In this document: piece by piece, positions 6,326-12,632 of the stretch | How the letters are laid out: the number at the start of each line of letters is the position of its first letter | Position numbering within the stretch: the first letter of the stretch is position 1 | NCBI GenBank assembly: GCA_003133075.1 | Contig: PKZN01000156.1 | Span: 1 to 12,637, forward strand | DNA from: Acidimicrobiaceae bacterium | GTDB taxonomy: Bacteria; Actinomycetota; Acidimicrobiia; Acidimicrobiales; RAAP-2 | Direction of reading: 5' to 3' | Length of the DNA stretch: 12,637 bases | Notes under the pieces: model-generated | What the model was told of the DNA's origin: nothing | The model's input: the letters and a program-made list of their open reading frames with translations, nothing else | Databases searched by the model: none | Translations under genes and position numbers: made by a program

Positions 6326-7764
6326 GCGGGTCCGCCGAGACCGAGCACGCCGGGGTTCAAGATGTTCATGGGATCAAGGTGCGCCTTCAGGGCGACGACA
6401 ACGTCGAAGGCGTCGCCGAGGGCCGAGTGCACGAAGCGAGCTCGATTGCGACCGATCCCGTGGTGATGGCTGATCGCGCCTCCGAGGGCAATGACCTCTT
6501 CCATCGCGACGTCCCAGGCGTCACGGTAAAAGGAAGCGACGTCGCTCGTCGGCAGGCCCGCGAAGGTGAAGTAGAGACAGGCACCGTCGAGATAGGCGTG
6601 CGATTGGTGCGCCGACGCGACCAACATTCCCTCTCGCGCGAGGAGCGCGGCGGTCACGCGAGCGCGCAGGTCCTCGAGGATCGACCAGGGTCCCGCGACC
6701 TCGATGGTGTCAACCACCAACCCTCGTTCCCACAGTGGCGCGAGGGCGCTCACGTCGTTGCGCCGATCCAACCAGTGCGCGACCATCGACTCGTCGAGGG
6801 GTACGGCCACGGCGCACGCGGCTCGTACCGCGGCCATCGTCGCCTCGACGAAGGGCTCCTCGCCCTCGTCGAGCACGATCAGCGCACAGCCCTCGGCCTC
6901 GAAGTTCCGCTTCGTCTCGACCTCGTCGTAGAGGCGAAGCACGGCGGGACGAGCGTCGCGCTGCACGATGGTCCGACAGGCCGTCATCCCCTCGTCGAAG
7001 GTGGCGAAGGAGAATGCCGCGCGCCGCTCGCAGCTGGGGAGTGCTCGCATCACGAGCGTCGCTTCAGTGATGACTCCAAGCGTGCCCTCGGACCCAACGA
7101 AGAGCGCCACCAGATCAGGACCGACCGCCTGGCGGGGACCATGTCCTCCCAGGTGCATGACCTCGCCGCGTGCGGTCACCACCGTCAGTCCGCGAACCAG
7201 GTCTTCGATCTTGCCGTACCGGTTCGAATACTGGCCCGCGCCGCGGCACGCGATCCATCCCCCGACCGTGGCGAGGTCGAAGGACTGGGGAAAGTGCCCG
7301 ACGGTGAAGCCCCGTGCGCGCGTGGCCGCCTCGAGATCGGGACCGAAGACGCCCGCCTGGACGCGCACCGTGGACGAGGTCTCGTCCAGCGTGACCACGC
7401 AGTTCAGTCCCGTGAGGTCGAGGGCGATGGCACCCGCGCTCGGCACCGCGCCACCGCCCACGCCCGAACGCCCACCCTGGGGGCACACCGACACCCCATG
7501 AGCGCTCGCCACACGCAGCGTCGCGACGACGTCGTCGGTCGAGTTCGCTCGCACGACGACACCCGGCCAGCGCTCGACGTGTCCACGCGCGACGTCGGCG
7601 ATCAGCGGGGGCCACCAGTCGCGGGCGTGCTCGGCACGATCGATCGTGGCGACGGAGTAGGTGACGCCGGCCGCCGCCAAGTCTTCGAGGAGTCCTTCCG
7701 ACGATGGCGCCGGGGCGTCGAGGGGAGCGTGGGGATAGGCGTTGGGCATCGTCGGTTCGCGCAT
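6319..7764 (-). CDS. FAD-binding oxidase, alkyldihydroxyacetonephosphate synthase-like
   Basis: A 481-residue flavoprotein of the vanillyl-alcohol-oxidase/FAD-linked oxidase fold. The FAD-binding half (about 65-240) shows PQGGRSGVGGG at 95-105, HFPQSFDLATVGGW at 157-170, a KIEDLV segment at 185-190 and GSEGTLGVITEATL at 224-237. The C-terminal cap carries SHAYLDGACLYF at 388-399, a histidine triplet in ISHHHGIG at 431-438, and DPMNILNPG at 464-472. The Tyr of the AYLDGAC segment (Y391), the HHH triplet and RLYD (277-280) correspond to landmarks of eukaryotic alkyl-DHAP synthase (AGPS), which swaps the acyl chain of acyl-DHAP for a fatty alcohol to make an ether bond. AGPS-type homologues also occur in mycobacteria. 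No targeting signal is seen. It lies three bases after glpD, which makes DHAP, and overlaps the kinase gene by seven bases. ATG 7749 (residue 6) is an alternative start. It could instead be an oxidase of a hydroxy acid. Confidence 0.85.
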   Translation of the reverse strand: MREPTMPNAYPHAPLDAPAPSSEGLLEDLAAAGVTYSVATIDRAEHARDWWPPLIADVARGHVERWPGVVVRANSTDDVVATLRVASAHGVSVCPQGGRSGVGGGAVPSAGAIALDLTGLNCVVTLDETSSTVRVQAGVFGPDLEAATRARGFTVGHFPQSFDLATVGGWIACRGAGQYSNRYGKIEDLVRGLTVVTARGEVMHLGGHGPRQAVGPDLVALFVGSEGTLGVITEATLVMRALPSCERRAAFSFATFDEGMTACRTIVQRDARPAVLRLYDEVETKRNFEAEGCALIVLDEGEEPFVEATMAAVRAACAVAVPLDESMVAHWLDRRNDVSALAPLWERGLVVDTIEVAGPWSILEDLRARVTAALLAREGMLVASAHQSHAYLDGACLYFTFAGLPTSDVASFYRDAWDVAMEEVIALGGAISHHHGIGRNRARFVHSALGDAFDVVVALKAHLDPMNILNPGVLGLGGPAW

Positions 7765-7767
7765 GGA

Positions 7768-9396
7768 TCAAAGGTCCAGTCCGGCTGCGGTGAACTCACC
7801 GTCGGCGAGCTCGCGGTACGCGTCGACTTCTGCCGCGGCCGTCGCCTCGTCCCAACCCATCACACCAGCCACGAGCTCGGCGATGGCCGGCGCGGCGCGT
7901 AGTGTGGCGCGCGCGTCGTGAAGGTGCGCGCGGGTCCGCCGAGTGAGGAGGTCCACCAACGTGACGGCCATCTCTTCGCGGGCGCAGAAGAGAAACTCGA
8001 CGCGACGGTACGTCAGTCCATCGATGGCGGGCTCGCCCAATGTCGGGTCGGCGTCGATCATGGTGAGCAGGCGTGGCGTCTCGGACCCGTAGCGGTGATA
8101 GAGGTGCGCCTCGAGCTCGTTGCGCGGACGCCACCCGCCCACGCCGTAGAGCGCGAGTGACTTGGTGCGCGTACGCGGCATATTGGTTTCGTAGGGTGCG
8201 AGCGCGTCGACGGCGTCCTCAGCCATCTGGCGGTACGTCGTCCATTTGCCACCGGTCACGTGCACCACGCCATCGCCGGTGTCGCTCACCTGGTGGCGAC
8301 GCGAGAGGTCGGCGGTGCGCTCGCTGAGCGTGTGACCCGTGGCGGGTGCGAGCAAGGGTCGAAGGCCGGCCCAGACGCCGGTCACGTCGTCGACGGTGAG
8401 ATCAGAGGAGGTCGACGCGTTCACCGCGTCGAGAAGGTACTCGACGTCGTCGCGCGTGCACCGCGGGTCCTCGAGTGAACCGTCGTAGGCCGTGTCGGTC
8501 GTGCCGATGTAGGTGAAGGGTGCGTCGTCAAAGGGCACGATGAAGATGCTGCGGTGGTCGTGGGCGACGTTGAGCACGGCGGCCACGTCGGCGGGGAGGC
8601 GAGTGCGCGACACCGTTACGTGCACGCCCTTGGCCGGAGTGATCCGGTGCGAAGGGTGATGCTCGGTCATCGTGAAGATGTCGTCGGCCCATACCCCCGA
8701 CGCGTTGACGACCGCGCGCGTCGTGACCTCGAACTCCTCGGCGCCGACCTCGTCGCGACACCGCACCGACGCGACACGGCCAGCGGCGTCTTTGGTGACC
8801 GAAAGGGCGCGGGTGTAGTTGACGACGGTGGCGTCAAAGGCGAGCGCCGCGGTCTTCGCGAGCGTCAACGCGACTCGGGCATCGTCGCCCCGCGCGTCGT
8901 AGTAGAGGAAGCCGGCGACCAGACGTTCGGTGCGCAACGTCGGCAGGTGCGCGAGGGTCTCGGCGCGCGTGATCTTGCGGTAGCGGTGACCGATGCGCCA
9001 CCCACCCGAGAGGTCGTAGATCCGCAGCGCCGTCGCGTAGCCCTTGACGAGCGCCTTGGCGGCCACAACGTTCGAGCCGAAGAGCGGAATGAGGAAGGGA
9101 AGAGGTTGGACCAAATAGGGCGCGTTGGCCAAGAGACGTTGGCGTTCGCGCAGGTTCTCATAGACCAGTCGGAACTCTTTTTGTTGGAGGTAGCGCAGTC
9201 CGCCGTGGACCATCTTCGATGACTTCGAGCTGGTACCTGAGGCGATGTCGCCGGCCTCAATGAGGGCCACGCGTAGTCCTCGCGACGCCGCATCGAGGGC
9301 CACGCCGGCCCCGGTCATACCCGCGCCGATGACGACCACGTCGAAGCTCGACGTGGTCAGCGCGCGCAGGTGTTGCGCGCGCTGGAAAGTCGTCAC
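7768..9396 (-). CDS. glpD: aerobic FAD-dependent glycerol-3-phosphate dehydrogenase
   Basis: Oxidises sn-glycerol 3-phosphate to dihydroxyacetone phosphate at the membrane surface and passes electrons to the quinone pool. The 542-residue protein is full length. It has the FAD motif VVIGAGMTGAGVALDAASRG (21-40), the GlpD hallmark SGTSSKSSKMVHGGLRYL (53-70), VNASGVWAD (230-238), YIGTTDTAYDG (296-306), WAGLRPLL (342-349), TGGKWTTYR (381-389) and the helical C-terminal domain with VEFLFCAREEMAVTLVDLL (466-484). I chose GTG 9396: a CAACAT box six bases upstream allows a leaderless start, and the resulting N-terminus is the usual Arg/Leu-rich lead-in. GTG 9414 would add six residues and cannot be excluded. 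It is the first gene of an operon with the AGPS-like oxidase and FGGY kinase, and divergent from the acyl-CoA dehydrogenase. No regulator of the GlpR type is nearby. Confidence 0.96.
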   Translation of the reverse strand: MTTFQRAQHLRALTTSSFDVVVIGAGMTGAGVALDAASRGLRVALIEAGDIASGTSSKSSKMVHGGLRYLQQKEFRLVYENLRERQRLLANAPYLVQPLPFLIPLFGSNVVAAKALVKGYATALRIYDLSGGWRIGHRYRKITRAETLAHLPTLRTERLVAGFLYYDARGDDARVALTLAKTAALAFDATVVNYTRALSVTKDAAGRVASVRCRDEVGAEEFEVTTRAVVNASGVWADDIFTMTEHHPSHRITPAKGVHVTVSRTRLPADVAAVLNVAHDHRSIFIVPFDDAPFTYIGTTDTAYDGSLEDPRCTRDDVEYLLDAVNASTSSDLTVDDVTGVWAGLRPLLAPATGHTLSERTADLSRRHQVSDTGDGVVHVTGGKWTTYRQMAEDAVDALAPYETNMPRTRTKSLALYGVGGWRPRNELEAHLYHRYGSETPRLLTMIDADPTLGEPAIDGLTYRRVEFLFCAREEMAVTLVDLLTRRTRAHLHDARATLRAAPAIAELVAGVMGWDEATAAAEVDAYRELADGEFTAAGLDL

Positions 9397-9402
9397 GTAG
9401 GT

Positions 9403-9408
9403 ATGTTG
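9403..9408 (-). promoter_or_regulatory. possible -10 box of the glpD operon
   Basis: CAACAT on the minus strand keeps the conserved A and final T of TANNNT and ends six bases before GTG 9396. The first base deviates and no -35 is visible, so the call is tentative. It lies 15 bases from the -10 box of the divergent acyl-CoA dehydrogenase gene. Confidence 0.3.
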
Positions 9409-9423
9409 GCACACGACCCGAAG

Positions 9424-9429
9424 TAACTT
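9424..9429 (+). promoter_or_regulatory. -10 box of the acyl-CoA dehydrogenase gene, leaderless arrangement
   Basis: TAACTT fits TANNNT and ends seven bases before ATG 9437, placing the likely transcription start at the start codon. No Shine-Dalgarno precedes the ATG. This decides the start in favour of ATG 9437 over the TTG at 9428, which lies inside the box. Confidence 0.5.
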
Positions 9430-9436
9430 GCTGGGT

Positions 9437-10606
9437 ATGGACTTTCAACTCTCGAGTGAGATGCGCGACTTACAAGCGACGGTCCGACAACTGGCCCAGA
9501 CCAAGATCAAACCTCGAGCACGTGAGATCGACTCGACGGGTGTCTACCCCCAGGACATCTTCGAGGAGTTCCAGCGCGCCGATCTCCTAGGCCTGTGCAT
9601 CCCGGAGGAGTACGGAGGTTCGGGCGCGGGCATCATGGGTCTGACGTTGGCGATCGAGGAGGTGACCAAGTACTCGAACGTGCTCGGTTTGATGTTGCTG
9701 CTCACGCGTCTGCCAACGGGTCCGATCATGATCGCCGGGAACGAGGAGCAAAAACAGCGTTACCTGCCCGGTATCGCTAAGGGCACACAGCGTTCGGCGT
9801 TCTGTCTATCCGAACCCGGAGCCGGGTCGGACGTCGCGGGGATGCGCACCCGAGCGAGTGAGGACCCCGACGCTGAGGGCGGCTTCGTCCTCAACGGGAC
9901 CAAGTGTTGGATCTCGGGGGGCATGCAAGCTGACTGGTTCGTCGTCTTCGCTAAGGTCGGCGATCCGTCAATTCGCAATCACACGAACATCTGGGGTTTT
10001 ATCGTCGAGGCGGACTCGCCGGGTGTTTCACGACCCCGGGTGGATAAGAAGATGGGCGTCAAGGGCATCGACACCACCGAGATCGTCTTCGAGAACGTGC
10101 ACGTCGGCCCGCGCCAGGTCATCGGCGGTGGTTTCGCGTTAGCGATGGAGTCGCTCAACGCCATGCGACCAATCGTCGCGGCTCGCGGGATCGGACTCGC
10201 CGAGGGTGCCTTGATGTACGCGACGGAGTACGTCAAAGAACGCCAGGCCTTTGGCAAGACCGTCGCGGAATTCCAAGGCATCCAGTGGGAGATCGCCAAG
10301 TGCGCCACCGAGATCGAAGCCGCCCGCCTGCTGACCTATCGGGCGGCGTGGCTCGCCGACCAGGGAAAGTTCACCAAGGAGTTCGTGCCCTATCTCTCGA
10401 TGGCCAAGTACTACGCGACCGAAGTCGCGGTCAAGGCGTCGGGCCTCGCGGTGCAACTCCTCGGCGCCGCGGGCTACATGGAGGACCACCCGGTCGAACA
10501 GTTCTACCGTGACGCGAAACAGCTCACCATCGTCGAGGGGACGACGCAGATCCAGCTGGGTCTCATCGGGCGCGGCGTGCTTGGTCACGACCTCTGGTGG
10601 GACTAG
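9437..10606 (+). CDS. acyl-CoA dehydrogenase
   Basis: Homotetrameric FAD enzyme that introduces the alpha-beta double bond into acyl-CoA in beta-oxidation, passing electrons to an electron-transfer flavoprotein. The 389 residues match the family length. Visible: N-terminal helical domain (1-115) with IPEEYGGSG (55-63), the signature CLSEPGAGSD (123-132), GTKCWISGG (154-162), MGVKGIDTTEIVFENVHV (206-223), KERQAFGKTVAEFQGIQW (267-284) and the C-terminal YRDAKQLTIVEGTTQIQ block (357-373). E367 in VEGT is at the usual catalytic-base position of medium- and short-chain enzymes, so the protein should be active. Chain-length preference cannot be read from sequence. The downstream racemase hints at methyl-branched substrates. 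The start at ATG 9437 is set by the leaderless -10 box. Confidence 0.94.
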   Translation: MDFQLSSEMRDLQATVRQLAQTKIKPRAREIDSTGVYPQDIFEEFQRADLLGLCIPEEYGGSGAGIMGLTLAIEEVTKYSNVLGLMLLLTRLPTGPIMIAGNEEQKQRYLPGIAKGTQRSAFCLSEPGAGSDVAGMRTRASEDPDAEGGFVLNGTKCWISGGMQADWFVVFAKVGDPSIRNHTNIWGFIVEADSPGVSRPRVDKKMGVKGIDTTEIVFENVHVGPRQVIGGGFALAMESLNAMRPIVAARGIGLAEGALMYATEYVKERQAFGKTVAEFQGIQWEIAKCATEIEAARLLTYRAAWLADQGKFTKEFVPYLSMAKYYATEVAVKASGLAVQLLGAAGYMEDHPVEQFYRDAKQLTIVEGTTQIQLGLIGRGVLGHDLWWD

Positions 10607-10631
10607 GCCCGAGCGCTGCGACGCTCGTGCC

Positions 10632-10637
10632 TACACT
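10632..10637 (+). promoter_or_regulatory. -10 box of the racemase gene, leaderless arrangement
   Basis: TACACT fits TANNNT and ends six bases before GTG 10644. It lies in the 37-base gap after the acyl-CoA dehydrogenase stop, so the racemase may have its own promoter in addition to read-through from upstream. Confidence 0.45.
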
Positions 10638-10643
10638 GACCTC

Positions 10644-11777
10644 GTGAGCGGGCCCCTCAGCGGACTCAAGGTCATCGAACTGGCCGGCATCGGACCCGGC
10701 CCCTACGCCTGCATGCTCTTGGCCGACGCCGGCGCGGACGTGCTGCGCCTCGAACGCGGCGACCTGGACGCCGAGGCGACGACGACCTTTGACGTGTTGA
10801 ACCGGTCGCGTCCTTCGGTCGCGCTCAATTTGAAGAACGTCGCTGGTCGCGACCTCGTGCTCGAACTCGTAGAACGCGCCGACGTGCTCATTGAGGGCTT
10901 TCGCCCGGGCGTCACCGAGCGGCTGGGGCTCGCACCGGCGGACTGCTGGGAACGAAACCGCCGGCTGGTCTATGGCCGCATGACTGGTTACGGGCAGTCG
11001 GGGCCGCTGTCGGGCCGAGCGGGTCACGACGTGAACTACGTGGCGATCTCCGGCGCGCTGTGGCCCATTGGCCGCCAGGGGGAGCGCCCGACGCCGCCGC
11101 TCAACCTGGTGGGCGACTTCGGCGGTGGTTCGATGTTTCTGGTTTTTGGCGTGCTCGCCGCGGTGTACGCCGCCCAGCGCAGCGGCGAGGGCCAGGTCGT
11201 AGACGCGGCGATGGTCGACGGATCCGCGTCGATGCTGGCCATGACGCACAGTTTCATGAATGGCGGCTACTGGACCGAGGAGCGCGGCGTCAACATGCTC
11301 GACACCGGCGCGCACTTCTACGAGGTCTACGAGACGAGCGATGGTCGCTACGTGGCGGTGGGCGCCATTGAAGCCCAGTTCTACCGCCAACTCCTCGACG
11401 GTCTCGGGCTGCTCGACGAAGCACTGCCCGACCAGTCGGACCGGACCCAGTGGCCCGCGATGAAGGAGCGCTTCGCGGCCATCTTTCGCACGAAGACACG
11501 TGATGAGTGGACGGAGATCTTCGGGGATCGCGACGCGTGCGTGACGCCGGTGCTGTCACCGTCGGAGGCGGTGACGCACCCTTACAACGTCGCCCGCGAG
11601 GTCTACGTCACCGGCGCCACGCCACAACCGTCGCCGGCGCCACGCTTTTCCGCCACGCCCTCTTCGATCAGCGCCCCGCCGCGCAGTCCGGGTTCGGGCA
11701 CGCGCGAGGGACTGGCGAAGTGGGGAGTGGACGAGGCCCGAATCGAAGAACTGCGTAGCGCCGGGGCGTTTGGTTAG
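10644..11777 (+). CDS. alpha-methylacyl-CoA racemase, CaiB/BaiF (family III CoA-transferase) fold
   Basis: Interconverts (2R)- and (2S)-2-methylacyl-CoA so that branched fatty acids or sterol side chains can enter beta-oxidation. The 377 residues show the fold's opening LSGLKVIELAGIGPGPYACM (5-24), LADAGADVLRLERG (26-39), the linker GFRPGVTERLGL (85-96), the racemase segment GYGQSGPLSGRAGHDVNY (115-132), GDFGGGSM (157-164) and AVGAIEAQFY (238-247). H128, D158 and E243 line up, with a constant offset of two, with catalytic H126, D156 and E241 of the Mycobacterium tuberculosis racemase MCR. This favours a racemase over a plain CoA-transferase. Start GTG 10644 is chosen because the frame's earlier start at 10509 lies inside the dehydrogenase gene, the family N-terminus begins here, and TACACT precedes it. 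Its stop shares TTAG (11774-11777) with the convergent gene. Confidence 0.93.
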   Translation: MSGPLSGLKVIELAGIGPGPYACMLLADAGADVLRLERGDLDAEATTTFDVLNRSRPSVALNLKNVAGRDLVLELVERADVLIEGFRPGVTERLGLAPADCWERNRRLVYGRMTGYGQSGPLSGRAGHDVNYVAISGALWPIGRQGERPTPPLNLVGDFGGGSMFLVFGVLAAVYAAQRSGEGQVVDAAMVDGSASMLAMTHSFMNGGYWTEERGVNMLDTGAHFYEVYETSDGRYVAVGAIEAQFYRQLLDGLGLLDEALPDQSDRTQWPAMKERFAAIFRTKTRDEWTEIFGDRDACVTPVLSPSEAVTHPYNVAREVYVTGATPQPSPAPRFSATPSSISAPPRSPGSGTREGLAKWGVDEARIEELRSAGAFG

Positions 11778-12010
11778 ATGTTGACGACGGGGCAGGTCAA
11801 GGTGCGCGTGATGCCGGGGACCTTTTGGATGGCTCCGACGATGAACTTGCCGAGGTCGTCGACGCTTTCGGCTTCGCAGCGCACGATCACGTCGTAGGGA
11901 CCGGTCACTTCAAAGGACTCGAGGACGCCGGGCACGGCACGGGTGGCGAGGACGACCTTCTCGCTCGAACCAATTTCCGATTGAATCAAGATGTACGCCT
12001 GGACCGACAT
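11774..12010 (-). CDS. stand-alone AsnC/Lrp-type ligand-binding (RAM) domain protein
   Basis: A 78-residue protein that is only the effector-binding, oligomerising half of Lrp/AsnC regulators; no helix-turn-helix precedes it. The sequence runs MSVQAYILIQSEIGSSEKVV, then RAVPGVLESFEVTGPYDVIV (about 28-47) and ends VPGITRTLTCPVVNI, the standard alpha-beta sandwich pattern with the conserved GPYDVIV turn. Such stand-alone domains probably bind amino acids or similar small ligands and may pair with full-length regulators, but their role is not settled. ATG 12010 is preceded by a Shine-Dalgarno GAAAGG at 12017-12022, six bases away, whereas the open frame upstream to 12097 codes for nothing family-like. 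It may be co-transcribed with the small gene 53 bases upstream. Its stop overlaps that of the racemase. Confidence 0.88.
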   Translation of the reverse strand: MSVQAYILIQSEIGSSEKVVLATRAVPGVLESFEVTGPYDVIVRCEAESVDDLGKFIVGAIQKVPGITRTLTCPVVNI

Positions 12011-12016
12011 GGAATA

Positions 12017-12022
12017 CCTTTC
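12017..12022 (-). promoter_or_regulatory. ribosome-binding site that sets the start of the RAM-domain gene
   Basis: GAAAGG on the minus strand lies six bases before ATG 12010. It is one of the few clear Shine-Dalgarno sites in the window; most first-in-operon genes here lack one. Confidence 0.55.
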
Positions 12023-12063
12023 GTTTCGAGTGTTCCTATCTTGCCCTTTTTCCAGGGACTGCG

Positions 12064-12282
12064 CTAATCCTCGCGGAAGCGCTTGCCGATGTGCCACTGG
12101 TGGCAGTAGTCGCAGCGGTACGTGTTCAGATCCGCGCGATCGAGGGTCCAGGCGAGCTGCGCCGCGCCGCGCGCCTCGGCTTCGGTGCGGTAGGAGTTTT
12201 TCGCTGTGCCCTCGCGAGTGAAGTGTGACGCGACCCGTCCGAGCGGACGCGTGGTGGGTCGGCGTTGGCGTCGACTTTTCAT
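12064..12282 (-). CDS. small basic protein with a CxxC-x3-H putative zinc motif, function unknown
   Basis: A 72-residue protein with a very basic N-terminus (MKSRRQRRPTTRPLGR) and a C-terminal YRCDYCHQWHIGKR segment: C57, C60 and H64 could form half of a metal site, so a dimer or a fourth ligand such as H62-H64 would be needed. I do not recognise a characterised family. Similar short proteins with a Cys-rich WHIG-type ending occur in actinobacteria and their phages. The frame stays open upstream to 12609, but that extension is antisense to the DUF3039 gene. ATG 12282 is preceded by TAGGGT at 12290-12295 with seven bases between, consistent with a leaderless transcript. It is divergent from the DUF3039 gene with 33 bases between starts, and upstream of the RAM-domain gene. 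Confidence 0.75.
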   Translation of the reverse strand: MKSRRQRRPTTRPLGRVASHFTREGTAKNSYRTEAEARGAAQLAWTLDRADLNTYRCDYCHQWHIGKRFRED

Positions 12283-12289
12283 CGATACC

Positions 12290-12295
12290 ACCCTA
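12290..12295 (-). promoter_or_regulatory. -10 box of the small CxxC protein gene, leaderless arrangement
   Basis: TAGGGT on the minus strand fits TANNNT and ends seven bases before ATG 12282. Only eight bases separate it from the -10 box of the divergent DUF3039 gene. Confidence 0.45.
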
Positions 12296-12303
12296 GGTGT
12301 CGA

Positions 12304-12309
12304 TACAGT
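12304..12309 (+). promoter_or_regulatory. -10 box of the DUF3039 gene, leaderless arrangement
   Basis: TACAGT fits TANNNT and ends six bases before ATG 12316; no Shine-Dalgarno is present (the six bases are CTTCCC). Confidence 0.5.
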
Positions 12310-12315
12310 CTTCCC

Positions 12316-12600
12316 ATGAGCGTGCAGTCCCAGACCGAGGTAATTGTCGAATCGACGACCGAAGTCGACCACGGCGACCACGAACGATTCACCCACATCG
12401 TCCTCGAGGGCTACACGCCCAAAGACGGCGAGTTCGTGGCGCTCGATAACAGCGTCGTAGCGGGCATGATCAACGCCACGCCGGTGCGCGCGCTCTGCGG
12501 CAAGGTGTGGGTCCCGGGACGTGACCCCCAGAAGTACCCCCTCTGTCCCACGTGCAAGGAGATCGCCACTGGTCTCGGTTGGTCGCTCCCGAGCGCGTAG
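12316..12600 (+). CDS. DUF3039 family small zinc-ribbon-like protein
   Basis: A 94-residue protein whose C-terminal half carries the DUF3039 pattern: VRALCGKVWVPGRDPQKYPL at 58-76 followed by CPTCKE at 77-82. C61, C77 and C80 look like metal ligands; the fourth ligand is unclear, with histidines H19, H22 and H27 as candidates. The N-terminal 25 residues are acidic and low in complexity. The family is found in actinobacteria and has no established function. The length fits the family. The ATG start follows the leaderless -10 box and gives a sensible N-terminus. It is divergent from the other small Cys protein. I recognise the family from the CGKVWVPGRDP and CPTC blocks, not from a search. Confidence 0.85.
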   Translation: MSVQSQTEVIVESTTEVDHGDHERFTHIVLEGYTPKDGEFVALDNSVVAGMINATPVRALCGKVWVPGRDPQKYPLCPTCKEIATGLGWSLPSA

Positions 12601-12618
12601 GCAGCGCATCGCCCTCGG

Positions 12619-12624
12619 TAGAGT
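12619..12624 (+). promoter_or_regulatory. -10 box before the gene at the right edge
   Basis: TAGAGT fits TANNNT and stands eight bases before an ATG at 12633, repeating the arrangement seen at other starts in the window. Confidence 0.4.
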
Positions 12625-12632
12625 CGAAGGCT

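Noticed and set aside
6229..7902. Long plus-strand open frame (557 codons) across the FAD oxidase
   Set aside because: It is antisense to a clear AGPS-like gene; its translation is rich in Arg, Gly and His with no domain, as expected of the shadow frame in GC-rich DNA.
10509..10643. Racemase start at 10509
   Set aside because: It lies in the acyl-CoA dehydrogenase coding sequence in another frame; the family N-terminus begins at GTG 10644.
10563..11390. Minus-strand open frame inside the racemase gene
   Set aside because: Antisense to conserved racemase blocks and carries no family pattern.
12041..12056. Possible terminator near a short T-run after the DUF/CxxC region
   Set aside because: The run of T in CCCTTTTTCC has no stable GC hairpin before it on either strand.
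12011..12097. N-terminal extension of the RAM-domain protein
   Set aside because: The extra residues match nothing in the family, and a Shine-Dalgarno marks ATG 12010.
12283..12609. N-terminal extension of the small CxxC protein up to 12609
   Set aside because: It would be antisense to the whole DUF3039 gene, and a good leaderless promoter precedes ATG 12282.
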